Assembly (NCBI GenBank): GCA_023410875.1
Contig: JAEYPH010000110.1
Coordinates: 1-40,743, forward strand
Direction of reading: 5' to 3'
DNA: 40,743 bases
Source of the DNA: Bacillota bacterium
GTDB taxonomy: Bacteria; Bacillota; Clostridia; Christensenellales; UMGS416
Positions within the stretch are counted from its first letter, which is position 1, and each line of letters begins with the position of its first letter. The notes under the pieces are model-generated. The model was given only the letters and a program-made list of their open reading frames with translations. It did no database searches and was not told the DNA's origin. Positions 1 to 6,992 of the stretch are shown here, one piece after another. Both the position numbers and the translations under genes were made by a program.

Positions 1-4
1 CGCG

Positions 5-32
5 GCGCCCCCCCACCTGCCGTGGGGGGCGC
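5..32. terminator. GC-rich hairpin downstream of the small lipoprotein gene
   Basis: A run of seven C flanked by GCG and AC pairs with GTGGGGGGCGC across a five-base loop, giving an 11-12 bp stem with one bulged C. It lies about 50 bases past the stop of the minus-strand lipoprotein gene, where a terminator would sit. No T-rich tail is visible on either strand within the window, so the role is uncertain. Confidence 0.35.
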
Positions 33-80
33 GCCATTATCCGGCAGGCGGCAGATGACAGTATACCGCCCGCTCGCCGG

Positions 81-587
81 TCAGTCGCTTTCGGCGGGCT
101 TTTCGCCCTGAGCCACGCTGATCAAAAGGCCCTTATCGCTCTCGGTGTAAGAAACTGTGGCGACGACGCCGTCGGCATTGGAAGCGGTATAGGTCGACAC
201 GCCGTCGGATGCGGCCTCATAGCTGTTCTTGTCGAACTTGCTCTTGATATCCGCCAGATAGGGCAGGAAATCCTCCGGCGATACCTCTTCCATCGTGATC
301 ATCACGCCGGTGTCAGCCTTTATGACCGAGGTGACCTTGCCCTTTTCAAACTTGGGTATCTTCTTGGCCAGTTCGGAATCCGGCCATTGCGTCCCGCCGA
401 TGACCATTTCCGAGCCATCATCACCCTTCACCGTGATCTGATCGCCTTCGATGTCCACATTGTCGCCCAGCACCTTCTCGCCGATGGCCTCGCCGATCTT
501 GTTCTCCACCTGGTTGCGAATGGCACCGCAGCCAGCCAGCGCCAGCACCAGCACAACCGCAAAAAGCACGACCCAAATCTTCCTCAT
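81..587 (-). CDS. Small secreted lipoprotein, DUF6591-like
   Basis: A 168-residue protein with a typical lipoprotein signal: MRKIW, a hydrophobic stretch, then the lipobox LAGC with Cys20 as the predicted lipidated residue. The mature part is acidic and soluble and contains an ITVKGDDGSEMVIGG strand-rich segment followed by a WPDSELAKKIPKF segment. This layout resembles small Bacillota lipoproteins placed in DUF6591; that assignment is from memory and is moderate. GAGG lies seven bases before the ATG. It stands 91 bases downstream of the PAS-AraC gene on the same strand and may be expressed separately. No enzymatic motif is seen; the function is unknown, and a cell-surface role is inferred only from the signal. 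Confidence 0.75.
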   Translation of the reverse strand: MRKIWVVLFAVVLVLALAGCGAIRNQVENKIGEAIGEKVLGDNVDIEGDQITVKGDDGSEMVIGGTQWPDSELAKKIPKFEKGKVTSVIKADTGVMITMEEVSPEDFLPYLADIKSKFDKNSYEAASDGVSTYTASNADGVVATVSYTESDKGLLISVAQGEKPAESD

Positions 588-619
588 AAAAGCACCTCAC
601 CATTTGATCGTTCCATATT

Positions 620-634
620 ATGGGAAAATCCCAT
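620..634. promoter_or_regulatory. Short perfect inverted repeat upstream of the lipoprotein gene
   Basis: ATGGGA and TCCCAT are separated by three A residues, between the end of the PAS-AraC gene and the lipoprotein start. It could be an operator for the lipoprotein gene or a weak terminator for the regulator gene. No T tail and no clear -35/-10 pair support either choice. Confidence 0.25.
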
Positions 635-678
635 GTCTGAATATTGGATTTTGTGCTGAGAATGATACGAATAATGCT

Positions 679-1407
679 CTATGTCAGATTCTGGATATTG
701 GTTTTTCGATACCGGGAGGGCGTCATGCCCACCATGCATTTGAACAGGCGGGCATAATTGCCGCTGTAATCCACACCGCAGGCGGCAAAGGCCTCCCGGA
801 TGCTGAAATTGACGTCCAGCAGTTTATCTTTGATTTTGGCGATCTTCACCGTGTGATGGTACTGCAGCGGTGTCATGCCGGTTTCCTTTTTAAAAAGCCT
901 GGAAAAATGCGAACGGCTCAGATGAACGCATCTGGCCACCTCGTCCAGATCGAAGTCGTCCTTCCAGTGGTCTTCCATGTATTTCTTGGCCTGGACGACC
1001 TCCTGTTTGCCGTTGAACAGTTTGGAGGTGATGAGCACATGCACGACGTTGCGCAGGCGGGCGTTTTCATCGAAAACGGGGAAGCAAATGATGTTCAGGT
1101 AACCGCTGTCGGAACACAGGGCGCCTTTGTCGTAGCGGTCAAGGATCGCCCGCATGGGCATCATCTGGTCCTGAAACTGCACCGTCTCGCCTTGGAAGGA
1201 CTTGGCGACGGTCTCACGCACGCCGGGCCCCCAATGGTCCAGGATCGGGTCGGACAATATATTGAAGCAGCCGACGACCATTTCCCTTTGCGGGATGTGC
1301 ATCAGCTTCAGGCTGGCATCGTTGACCAGCACCAGTGTGCCGTCCGGATCGTAGACCTGTATGGCATAGGGGAAGGATTCAAAGATGGCGGCAAGCATGT
1401 TCTCCAT
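679..1407 (-). CDS. PAS-domain AraC-family transcriptional regulator
   Basis: A 242-residue cytoplasmic regulator. Residues 1-128 look like a PAS sensor domain, with FPYAIQVYDPDGTLVLVND near the N terminus. Residues 140-236 form a two-helix-turn-helix AraC domain, ending in the usual FKCMVGMTPSRYRK signature; the first HTH includes LDEVARCVHLSRSHFSRLF. PAS-AraC proteins usually sense a small ligand or cofactor and act on a nearby catabolic operon, so the upstream GH9/kinase/SIS genes on the same strand are plausible targets (inference). The ribosome binding site before the ATG is weak (GGAAG). The start codon lies inside a 19-base box that recurs exactly 100 bases upstream, which could be involved in autoregulation. 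Confidence 0.88.
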   Translation of the reverse strand: MENMLAAIFESFPYAIQVYDPDGTLVLVNDASLKLMHIPQREMVVGCFNILSDPILDHWGPGVRETVAKSFQGETVQFQDQMMPMRAILDRYDKGALCSDSGYLNIICFPVFDENARLRNVVHVLITSKLFNGKQEVVQAKKYMEDHWKDDFDLDEVARCVHLSRSHFSRLFKKETGMTPLQYHHTVKIAKIKDKLLDVNFSIREAFAACGVDYSGNYARLFKCMVGMTPSRYRKTNIQNLT

Positions 1408-1523
1408 GGGTATACCACTTCCGGCTGATCCAGCCGGCCGGCCGTCGCGGGTACTGAAGTCTCCGCTTTGCCAGCCTCTATAGGATCAGCGGTAGTTATT
1501 CTCTCATGGGTATACACATTCCG
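1405..1523. repeat. 19-base box duplicated 100 bases apart around the regulator start
   Basis: CATGGGTATACCACTTCCG at 1405-1423 and CATGGGTATACACATTCCG at 1505-1523 match at 16 or 17 of 19 positions depending on alignment. Each holds the palindrome GTATAC. On the minus strand the downstream copy contains the regulator's ATG; the other copy gives an ATG followed by AGA GAA TAA, a three-codon dead-end frame. Between them lie arms CCG(g)CTGATCC (1421-1431) and GGATCAGCGG (1483-1492), which are complementary. Paired regulator binding sites or a decayed duplication are both possible. Confidence 0.5.
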
Positions 1524-1577
1524 TCAAGCCGTGCCGGCTCCGCCCAAACCGCCCTTCGCTGGGCCCCTCTCACGATC

Positions 1578-2390
1578 TCAGCTCAACTCCAGCATGGCGA
1601 GGAACTCTTCCCGCAGACTCGTCCACATGTCATAAGATTGCTCGATCGTATCAGCATTCCCACCCAGCGCCACGATCCGCACAAGCCGCTGCGCGCAATC
1701 GGCTGGCTTCTTTTCAAATCCTTCGATGTAGGCAAGAGACCTTTTCCGGCTGGGGAAGTAGCAATGGTTTAGCGCAAACAGTGCCTGCAGGAAGTGATCC
1801 ATGGCCGCGTCCAGGGTACCGTGATAAAAGAGCACGTCCTTTCTCGCCACAGCCCGCTCGAAGTCCTCACTATCCATAAGCCGGCAGCCATGGTGCTTGG
1901 TCAGTTCGCGGGCAAGCCCAGCCGGATACACCAGGAGGGCTTCCTTGAGGCCGGTCAGGAACCCCCGCCGGTCCAGCAAAACATGCATTCCCAGGATGGA
2001 TGCGCAGCGCCCTGTGGGGTAAAAATAGTTGTCCTCTTTTTCCAAACGCTGTCCGCCGCATATTGCCTGGACATCCCGCTGTGTTTTTTCCAGGGTAAAG
2101 TACATCAGGCACACTTCGACACCCTGCAGGCGGACAAAGTCGATCAATCCCCAATATTCACCTTCTACGGTGCCCAGAGAATCGACGCAGATTTCCTCCC
2201 CCATGGTTTGCAGCGCGACACGGCGTTTATCCACGCAGGGAAACTCGTCACAAAACAGGAACACGTCGATGTCGCTTTCTCCCGCGACAGGAAGCGCCGG
2301 ACCGCCGCTCTTGCCGATCGCGGTGATCTCCTCCATGTCGCCCAGTGCGGTTATCAGGTGTTCAAAAGCCACTGCGAGCAATTCTTTCAT
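1578..2390 (-). CDS. DUF4037-type nucleotidyltransferase-fold protein
   Basis: A 270-residue protein when begun at the ATG at 2390, which has GAGGAG five to six bases upstream; a GTG six bases earlier overlaps that site and is less likely. Residues about 25-50 carry a nucleotidyltransferase-like signature, G-K-S-G-G then ESDIDVFLF, the paired acidic residues expected for metal binding. The rest is helical with conserved aromatic residues, as in DUF4037 proteins, which are mostly uncharacterised relatives of aminoglycoside and tRNA-type nucleotidyltransferases. It follows the SIS gene by about 66 bases on the same strand and may be the last gene of the GH9/kinase/SIS operon. A role in modifying an amino-sugar-like substrate is possible but not shown. 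Confidence 0.72.
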   Translation of the reverse strand: MKELLAVAFEHLITALGDMEEITAIGKSGGPALPVAGESDIDVFLFCDEFPCVDKRRVALQTMGEEICVDSLGTVEGEYWGLIDFVRLQGVEVCLMYFTLEKTQRDVQAICGGQRLEKEDNYFYPTGRCASILGMHVLLDRRGFLTGLKEALLVYPAGLARELTKHHGCRLMDSEDFERAVARKDVLFYHGTLDAAMDHFLQALFALNHCYFPSRKRSLAYIEGFEKKPADCAQRLVRIVALGGNADTIEQSYDMWTSLREEFLAMLELS

Positions 2391-2456
2391 ATGCACTCCT
2401 CTATGTTCAATCCTGCGCGCGCTTTTCCGGGTACTGATGCGGATGGGAAAGGCCTT

Positions 2457-3524
2457 TCAGCTGTGGGATCGGAAATAGCCTTCCATGACGCTGTTGTCGT
2501 GGGGCGCATAGAGATCGCGGCCCTGGTCCAGCGCCAGCCGGAAGGCGATTACCTGCACCACCGCCGCAAACTCCAGGCACGCGAACACGCCGCCCAGGGG
2601 TCGCAGGTGCAAGTCCGACGGGGCCTGCGCGCCAACGCCCACCAAAAAGCCGTTGCTCTTTTCGATGCGCATGAAGCGGCTCAGTGCCACGGCCTTGTCA
2701 TGGTCCGCGCCGCCGTCGTCCAGCACGATGACGCAATGGCGGTGGGTGTATCCGTAATTGGGCCCATGGATGCCCTCCTCGACGTCATAGCCGATGGAGA
2801 TGATCTGCGGCGTTTCCCACACCTTGACCGCGCCCTCCAACGCAACGCCGTGCAGCGCTCCGGAGCCGTAAAAGATGATGCAATCGCTGCGCATCATGCT
2901 GCGCCGGTGGTTGTCCAGCCAGGCCATGGCGCTCTCTATCACAGCCGGGATGCCGGCGGCGGCGGCCCGGGCCTGGGCCATGTAGTCTTCATATTGCGCC
3001 GCCGACAGCGCGCCGCGCCGGCGGCCCACCTGCATGCCCAGCAGCATCACCGTGAGCGCCGAGGCGCTGTAACCGATGGTGCGCATGGGGTATTCCTCAT
3101 AGCCGCAATGCAGGTCCAAAAACACGCCGGCCTCGCTGGCGATGGGCGTGGTGGCCGCCTCGGATATGGCTGCCGTCATCCAGCCGCTGTCGCGGGCCAG
3201 CTGCAGCGCCTGGCGGGTCACGATGGAAGTGCCGGTTTGAGACAGAAACACATAGAGCGCCCGGGGGTTGCGGGCACTCAGGCTGTGCAGAAATTCGCTG
3301 GGCGGCGCGGCGGTCACGCGCAGGCCGCCGGCCCGCTCGGCCAGATAACGCGCCGTGGCGGCCGCGGTGTGGGAGGTTCCCGAGCCCACGAGCACGATCT
3401 CGTCCATCTCATCCAGCCGCTGGCCGTAGGCCGCCCACAGCGGGGCAAAGGTTTGCTCGGCGTTGTCCAGTATGGCGTTGAGTATGGCCGGCACTCTCTT
3501 GATGCAATCCAGCATGCTTACCAT
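2457..3524 (-). CDS. Double SIS-domain phosphosugar isomerase/deaminase-like protein
   Basis: A 355-residue protein with two SIS domains and no glutaminase domain. The first (about 42-170) has VLVGSGTSHTAAATARYLAE and the phosphate-binding SQTGTS at 95-100; the second begins near 214 with IIFYGSGALHGVALEGAVK. This is the arrangement of the isomerase half of GlmS and of stand-alone relatives such as FrlB, AgaS and NagB-II, which act on sugar phosphates, often amino-sugar phosphates. Its start overlaps the upstream kinase gene by seven bases, so the two are translationally coupled. Taken with the kinase, the likely job is isomerisation or deamination of a hexosamine-6-phosphate, but the exact substrate cannot be read from sequence. 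Confidence 0.85.
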   Translation of the reverse strand: MVSMLDCIKRVPAILNAILDNAEQTFAPLWAAYGQRLDEMDEIVLVGSGTSHTAAATARYLAERAGGLRVTAAPPSEFLHSLSARNPRALYVFLSQTGTSIVTRQALQLARDSGWMTAAISEAATTPIASEAGVFLDLHCGYEEYPMRTIGYSASALTVMLLGMQVGRRRGALSAAQYEDYMAQARAAAAGIPAVIESAMAWLDNHRRSMMRSDCIIFYGSGALHGVALEGAVKVWETPQIISIGYDVEEGIHGPNYGYTHRHCVIVLDDGGADHDKAVALSRFMRIEKSNGFLVGVGAQAPSDLHLRPLGGVFACLEFAAVVQVIAFRLALDQGRDLYAPHDNSVMEGYFRSHS

Positions 3525-4489
3525 GACGCAGTCGTCTCCAATTCTGTAAATTGTACGTCAGCAGCGCTCAGCCCTGGCAGCGCGCTGCGCATGGCCAGCA
3601 GAACCGCCCCCAGGTCTGGCGCGAAGCGCGGTGCCACCAGGCGGGCGCCGCCGGCGCTCACCAGCTCGCCCAGCGGCCCCAGGATGCACGGGCCGCTGCG
3701 GAACAGGCCGCCGGAGTAGGAAACCCGGTAGGAAGAGCCGGCCATGCCCAGTTGGGCGGCTACCGCGCCGATGGCCAGCCATAGCTCCTGGGCAGCCTCG
3801 CGATAGATGGCCGCGGCGTGGGGGTCGCCGGCGTCGAAAAGCTCCTTGAGCAGCACCTGCAACTGCGCCGTTTTTGCGCCGCTGGGGCCCAGTTCGTGGT
3901 TGAGAGGGCCCACAAAGTGCACGTCCTCGTCCAGGGCGAAATGCGTACGGAACCGCTCATAGAGAGCCGTGCGGGCCATGCGCCCGTCGGCCTGCTTGGC
4001 AAAGGTCTGTATGAGCCGGCTGCCGATCCAACGGCAGGAGCCCTCATCGCAATAGGCGCCCCAGCCGCCGCTGCGCGCCGCCCTGCCCCGGTCGTCCACG
4101 CCAAAGCAGATGGAGCCGGTGCCCGCCACAATGTTGATGCCCGGCTGCAGCGCCAGCGACCCCGCCCAGCCCAGATAGCAGTCGCAATGGCACTGCGCCT
4201 TGCCCCGGCCAAAGATCTGCTCACACAACCGATCGATGGTCCGGGCGCTGTCCTTGGCCTCTCCATAGCCGGGGAAGCCCAGCGCCGCGGCGGCTACGCC
4301 CTCCACGGTGATGCCCGCCTGGGCGCACAGCGCCGCCACGCCCTCGCGCAGCATGGCGGCAATCTTGTGCTCACCGCTGGACAAAAAGCCGCCGCTGCCG
4401 CTCCTGTGCCTCGCCAGTATGCGACCGCGCCGGTCGCACAGCACAAAGGATGTCTTGGTACCGCCGGAATCCACTCCTATGAAATACAA
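3518..4489 (-). CDS. BadF/BadG-family (N-acetyl)glucosamine kinase
   Basis: A 323-residue ASKHA-fold sugar kinase. The N terminus has the phosphate-1 loop GVDSGGTKTSF and the middle has NIVAGTGSICFG, the adenosine-binding region of BadF/BadG/BcrA/BcrD-type kinases; GGWGAYCDEGSCRWIG follows. This family includes N-acetylglucosamine kinase and the glucosamine-specific kinase of Vibrio. The TTG at 4489 is preferred as start because AGGAG lies six bases before it and it removes a 12-residue poorly conserved extension; the upstream ATG would overlap the GH9 stop. It lies between the GH9 and SIS genes with almost no spacing, so it probably phosphorylates the sugar released by the GH9 enzyme, feeding the SIS protein. 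Confidence 0.86.
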   Translation of the reverse strand: MYFIGVDSGGTKTSFVLCDRRGRILARHRSGSGGFLSSGEHKIAAMLREGVAALCAQAGITVEGVAAAALGFPGYGEAKDSARTIDRLCEQIFGRGKAQCHCDCYLGWAGSLALQPGINIVAGTGSICFGVDDRGRAARSGGWGAYCDEGSCRWIGSRLIQTFAKQADGRMARTALYERFRTHFALDEDVHFVGPLNHELGPSGAKTAQLQVLLKELFDAGDPHAAAIYREAAQELWLAIGAVAAQLGMAGSSYRVSYSGGLFRSGPCILGPLGELVSAGGARLVAPRFAPDLGAVLLAMRSALPGLSAADVQFTELETTASW

Positions 4490-4508
4490 TGCTATCTCCT
4501 CCCCGCCG

Positions 4509-6851
4509 TCAGCCGCGATACACATCGGCCAGCAGCCGCAGCCAATGCCCGGCGGTCGTCATCCAGATTTCCTTGTAGGTCGCGTTGTTGGCCATGGGCC
4601 AATAGGGCCGGTCCTCATCGGCGCGGGTCTGCACGCCCACGGGCATCTCGCCCACGGTTTCCCCGCACAGCGCGGCATATTGCTGGGCATAGTTGCTGCC
4701 CTCGCCGTACATCAGCGACTGGGCAAAGGGGTTCTTGCCCGCGACCCAATAGAGCTGATCCCGGGCGATGTCCAGCAGCTCCCGGTCGGCAAAATGCCGC
4801 CCAATGATGGACGCCGCCTTGCCCGATGACAGCAGCACCGCCGTGTTGCCCCGGAAGGAGAACCACACCGGGAAGTGGCGCACGCAGTGCCGCTGGCCGA
4901 CACGAATGCCGCTGGCCAACTGGGCGCGGTAATGCGCAGCATCGTGCTCATAGGTCGTGTAGACGTGCAGCAGCGGGAAGGTCTCGGCGTCGTCGGCCTC
5001 GTCATAGGCGTGCACGCCGGCGGGCAGCATGCCATAGGGCGCGGCGTGGGCGTGCATGGCCTTCCAGTAGCCGCCGTATCGGCGCAGCGCGTCCTCCCAC
5101 ATCGGCAGGCGGGGGTCATCGGGCTGCGTGGCGCAGGCGGCCTGCAGCGCCTGGGCGAAGAGGTGCTCCCGGGATTGGTGGTTGAAGTGCACGATGGTGC
5201 GCTTGCTCTCGTCGCGGTAGAAGAAGCCCTGGAAGGGCAGCCCGGCGTCGCCGCTGTCCTGGCAAGCCAGCATCCTGTCCAGCCATCGAGCCGCTTCCAA
5301 CGCATAATAGCTCTCGCCGGTGGCTCCATAGATCTGCGAGGCCGCCCAACTGGCCGCGGCGTAATACTGCGACAGGCTGGCGTTGTGGGTGTGCTCCATG
5401 ACGACCCGGGTCTCCGGGCCTACGTCCTCAAAGCGCCGCAGCGCGAACCCGTAGTCGTCCCTGGCGGCGCGGATGGCGACCCAGGCCAGGTCCGGGTCCT
5501 CCTGGCGCAGCGCATGGCCCGCATAGGCCTGCACGCCGGCACACAGGAAGTTGTCAAAGGAACGGTTGTGTACCCGGGCCGCGTCGTCGTCAAAATCACC
5601 GGCCATGCCGTTGGTCCAGCGGGTCAGGCCTGCGCTGAAGGCGCGGTAGCCATCGCCGAAGCGCATGCGCAGCACGAAATCCAGCCCCCAGCGGGCCTCT
5701 TCGATCAAGCGGCGGCATAGCAGCGCATCGTCCCGGACTTCGGAAGCCAACTCCAGCAGCGCCTGCACAACCTCGGCGCTCTGCAGCGTCTGCTGGGAAA
5801 CATCGCCGGCGTCGTGCCAGCCGCCGCAGTAGGGGGTCGTGACACCGTCATGCTTCGCGAGAATGTCGTGGTGGCAGCTGCTGTGGCCGCCGCCTACGGG
5901 GTACCCGCAGCGCTCGGCGTAGATGAAGTTGAGCGCCTTCCACGCGGCCTCCTCCATGACCCGCTCGCCGATGGCAAAGCCGGCTGTCGCAACGCCATCC
6001 ACCCGCAGGTGGTAGCGCCCCGGCTGTTCATAGCCCGTAAAATCGATCAGGCCGAAGCTGCCCTTGTCGTTGACCAGCGGCTGCAGAGGTCCGGAATACA
6101 CGACCTCGCCGGTACCCTCTCGCAGCAGCTCGAAGGAACCCTGAGACCGCTGGGCTACGGCGATCTTTTTTCCGCCCAACCAATACCCGGTCGTGGAAAA
6201 GCAGACGCTGCCGGTATTGCCCTGCCATCCCAGCGACACGTCGGGCTCGTCCACGCGCTCCAGGCGGATGTCGCCGATTTCAAAGACGAAGTCCTCGCCT
6301 CCGAAGCGCTCCTTGCCGTGGCAATCCAGCGTGAAGGACATCTCGGTCACGCAATCCCGCGGCAGCTCGGGAAACTCCCATACGCATTGGTTCTCGCGGT
6401 GGTTCTCCAGATTAATGACGTGGAACCCCTCCCGGTGATAGATGTCGGGCACCTTCTGCACGCCGTCGTTGCGCAGGTTCATCGTCAGATAGGGCTTGTG
6501 AAAGCCGTTGCAGCGGGGCGTTACCCGGCACACGACGCGGTTGCAGGCCTGCCAGTCCTCACCGTTTAACAGCAGCGCGGCGGTCAGGGAGCTATAGCCC
6601 GTGTAGTGCGCCATGGGCACCGCAGGCTCCAGCCGGGCCGGCGCCGTGATGCGCAGCGCCCGGCCGTGCAGCGCGATGCTGCCCACGCCGGTTGCGGTCC
6701 AGCGCTCCATATCGGCCCCATCCCACAATGGCCGGCTGGCCAGCACGGGTTTGCGCAGCAGCCGCGCCTCTACGGAGCTTTCCCGATCGGGCTGGAGCAG
6801 CATGTGCAGATAGCCCGACTCCACGAGCTGCCGGTGAAACGATTCTCGCAT
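4509..6851 (-). CDS. Glycoside hydrolase family 9 enzyme, cytoplasmic (glucosidase/glucosaminidase type)
   Basis: A 780-residue protein from the ATG at 6851, which has GGAGG nine bases upstream. Residues about 200-295 look like the Ig-like CelD N-terminal domain, and about 305-775 form the GH9 (alpha/alpha)6 catalytic domain. The diagnostic YCGGWHDAGD motif supplies the catalytic-base aspartates (about D347 and D350); the C-terminal ATYKEIW segment probably holds the catalytic acid (about E761). There is no signal peptide, unlike secreted cellulases, so it should act on imported oligosaccharides. A further roughly 200-residue N-terminal beta-rich part is present. Vibrio chitobiose loci pair a GH9 exo-glucosaminidase with a BadF-type glucosamine kinase; the same pairing here suggests an amino-sugar or short beta-glucan substrate. 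Confidence 0.87.
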   Translation of the reverse strand: MRESFHRQLVESGYLHMLLQPDRESSVEARLLRKPVLASRPLWDGADMERWTATGVGSIALHGRALRITAPARLEPAVPMAHYTGYSSLTAALLLNGEDWQACNRVVCRVTPRCNGFHKPYLTMNLRNDGVQKVPDIYHREGFHVINLENHRENQCVWEFPELPRDCVTEMSFTLDCHGKERFGGEDFVFEIGDIRLERVDEPDVSLGWQGNTGSVCFSTTGYWLGGKKIAVAQRSQGSFELLREGTGEVVYSGPLQPLVNDKGSFGLIDFTGYEQPGRYHLRVDGVATAGFAIGERVMEEAAWKALNFIYAERCGYPVGGGHSSCHHDILAKHDGVTTPYCGGWHDAGDVSQQTLQSAEVVQALLELASEVRDDALLCRRLIEEARWGLDFVLRMRFGDGYRAFSAGLTRWTNGMAGDFDDDAARVHNRSFDNFLCAGVQAYAGHALRQEDPDLAWVAIRAARDDYGFALRRFEDVGPETRVVMEHTHNASLSQYYAAASWAASQIYGATGESYYALEAARWLDRMLACQDSGDAGLPFQGFFYRDESKRTIVHFNHQSREHLFAQALQAACATQPDDPRLPMWEDALRRYGGYWKAMHAHAAPYGMLPAGVHAYDEADDAETFPLLHVYTTYEHDAAHYRAQLASGIRVGQRHCVRHFPVWFSFRGNTAVLLSSGKAASIIGRHFADRELLDIARDQLYWVAGKNPFAQSLMYGEGSNYAQQYAALCGETVGEMPVGVQTRADEDRPYWPMANNATYKEIWMTTAGHWLRLLADVYRG

Positions 6852-6933
6852 GGTAGCTTTCCTCCCGCCATGAATCAGTGGTTCCTTTAGAATATTCTCT
6901 CGTCTTAGCCAACTCCCTGCTTTAGCAGCCAAA

Positions 6934-6960
6934 GGCCCGGTGAATCCGCTTCACCGGGCC
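6934..6960 (-). terminator. Strong hairpin after the propeller-SBP gene
   Basis: GGCCCGGTGAA and TTCACCGGGCC form a perfect 11-bp stem with a five-base loop, about 33 bases past the stop of the solute-binding protein gene. On the minus strand the tail is only CCTTTGG, so termination may be partial. That would let some transcripts read into the GH9 operon, for which no clear promoter was seen in 6852-6933. Confidence 0.6.
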
Positions 6961-6992
6961 CTGGCACAAAAAGTGTATTGTGTATTCCTGCG

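Noticed and set aside
1794..3719. A 641-codon plus-strand open frame
   Set aside because: It lies opposite the DUF4037, SIS and kinase genes; composition is His/Gln/Arg/Ala-rich as expected for the antisense of GC-rich coding DNA, with no domain signature.
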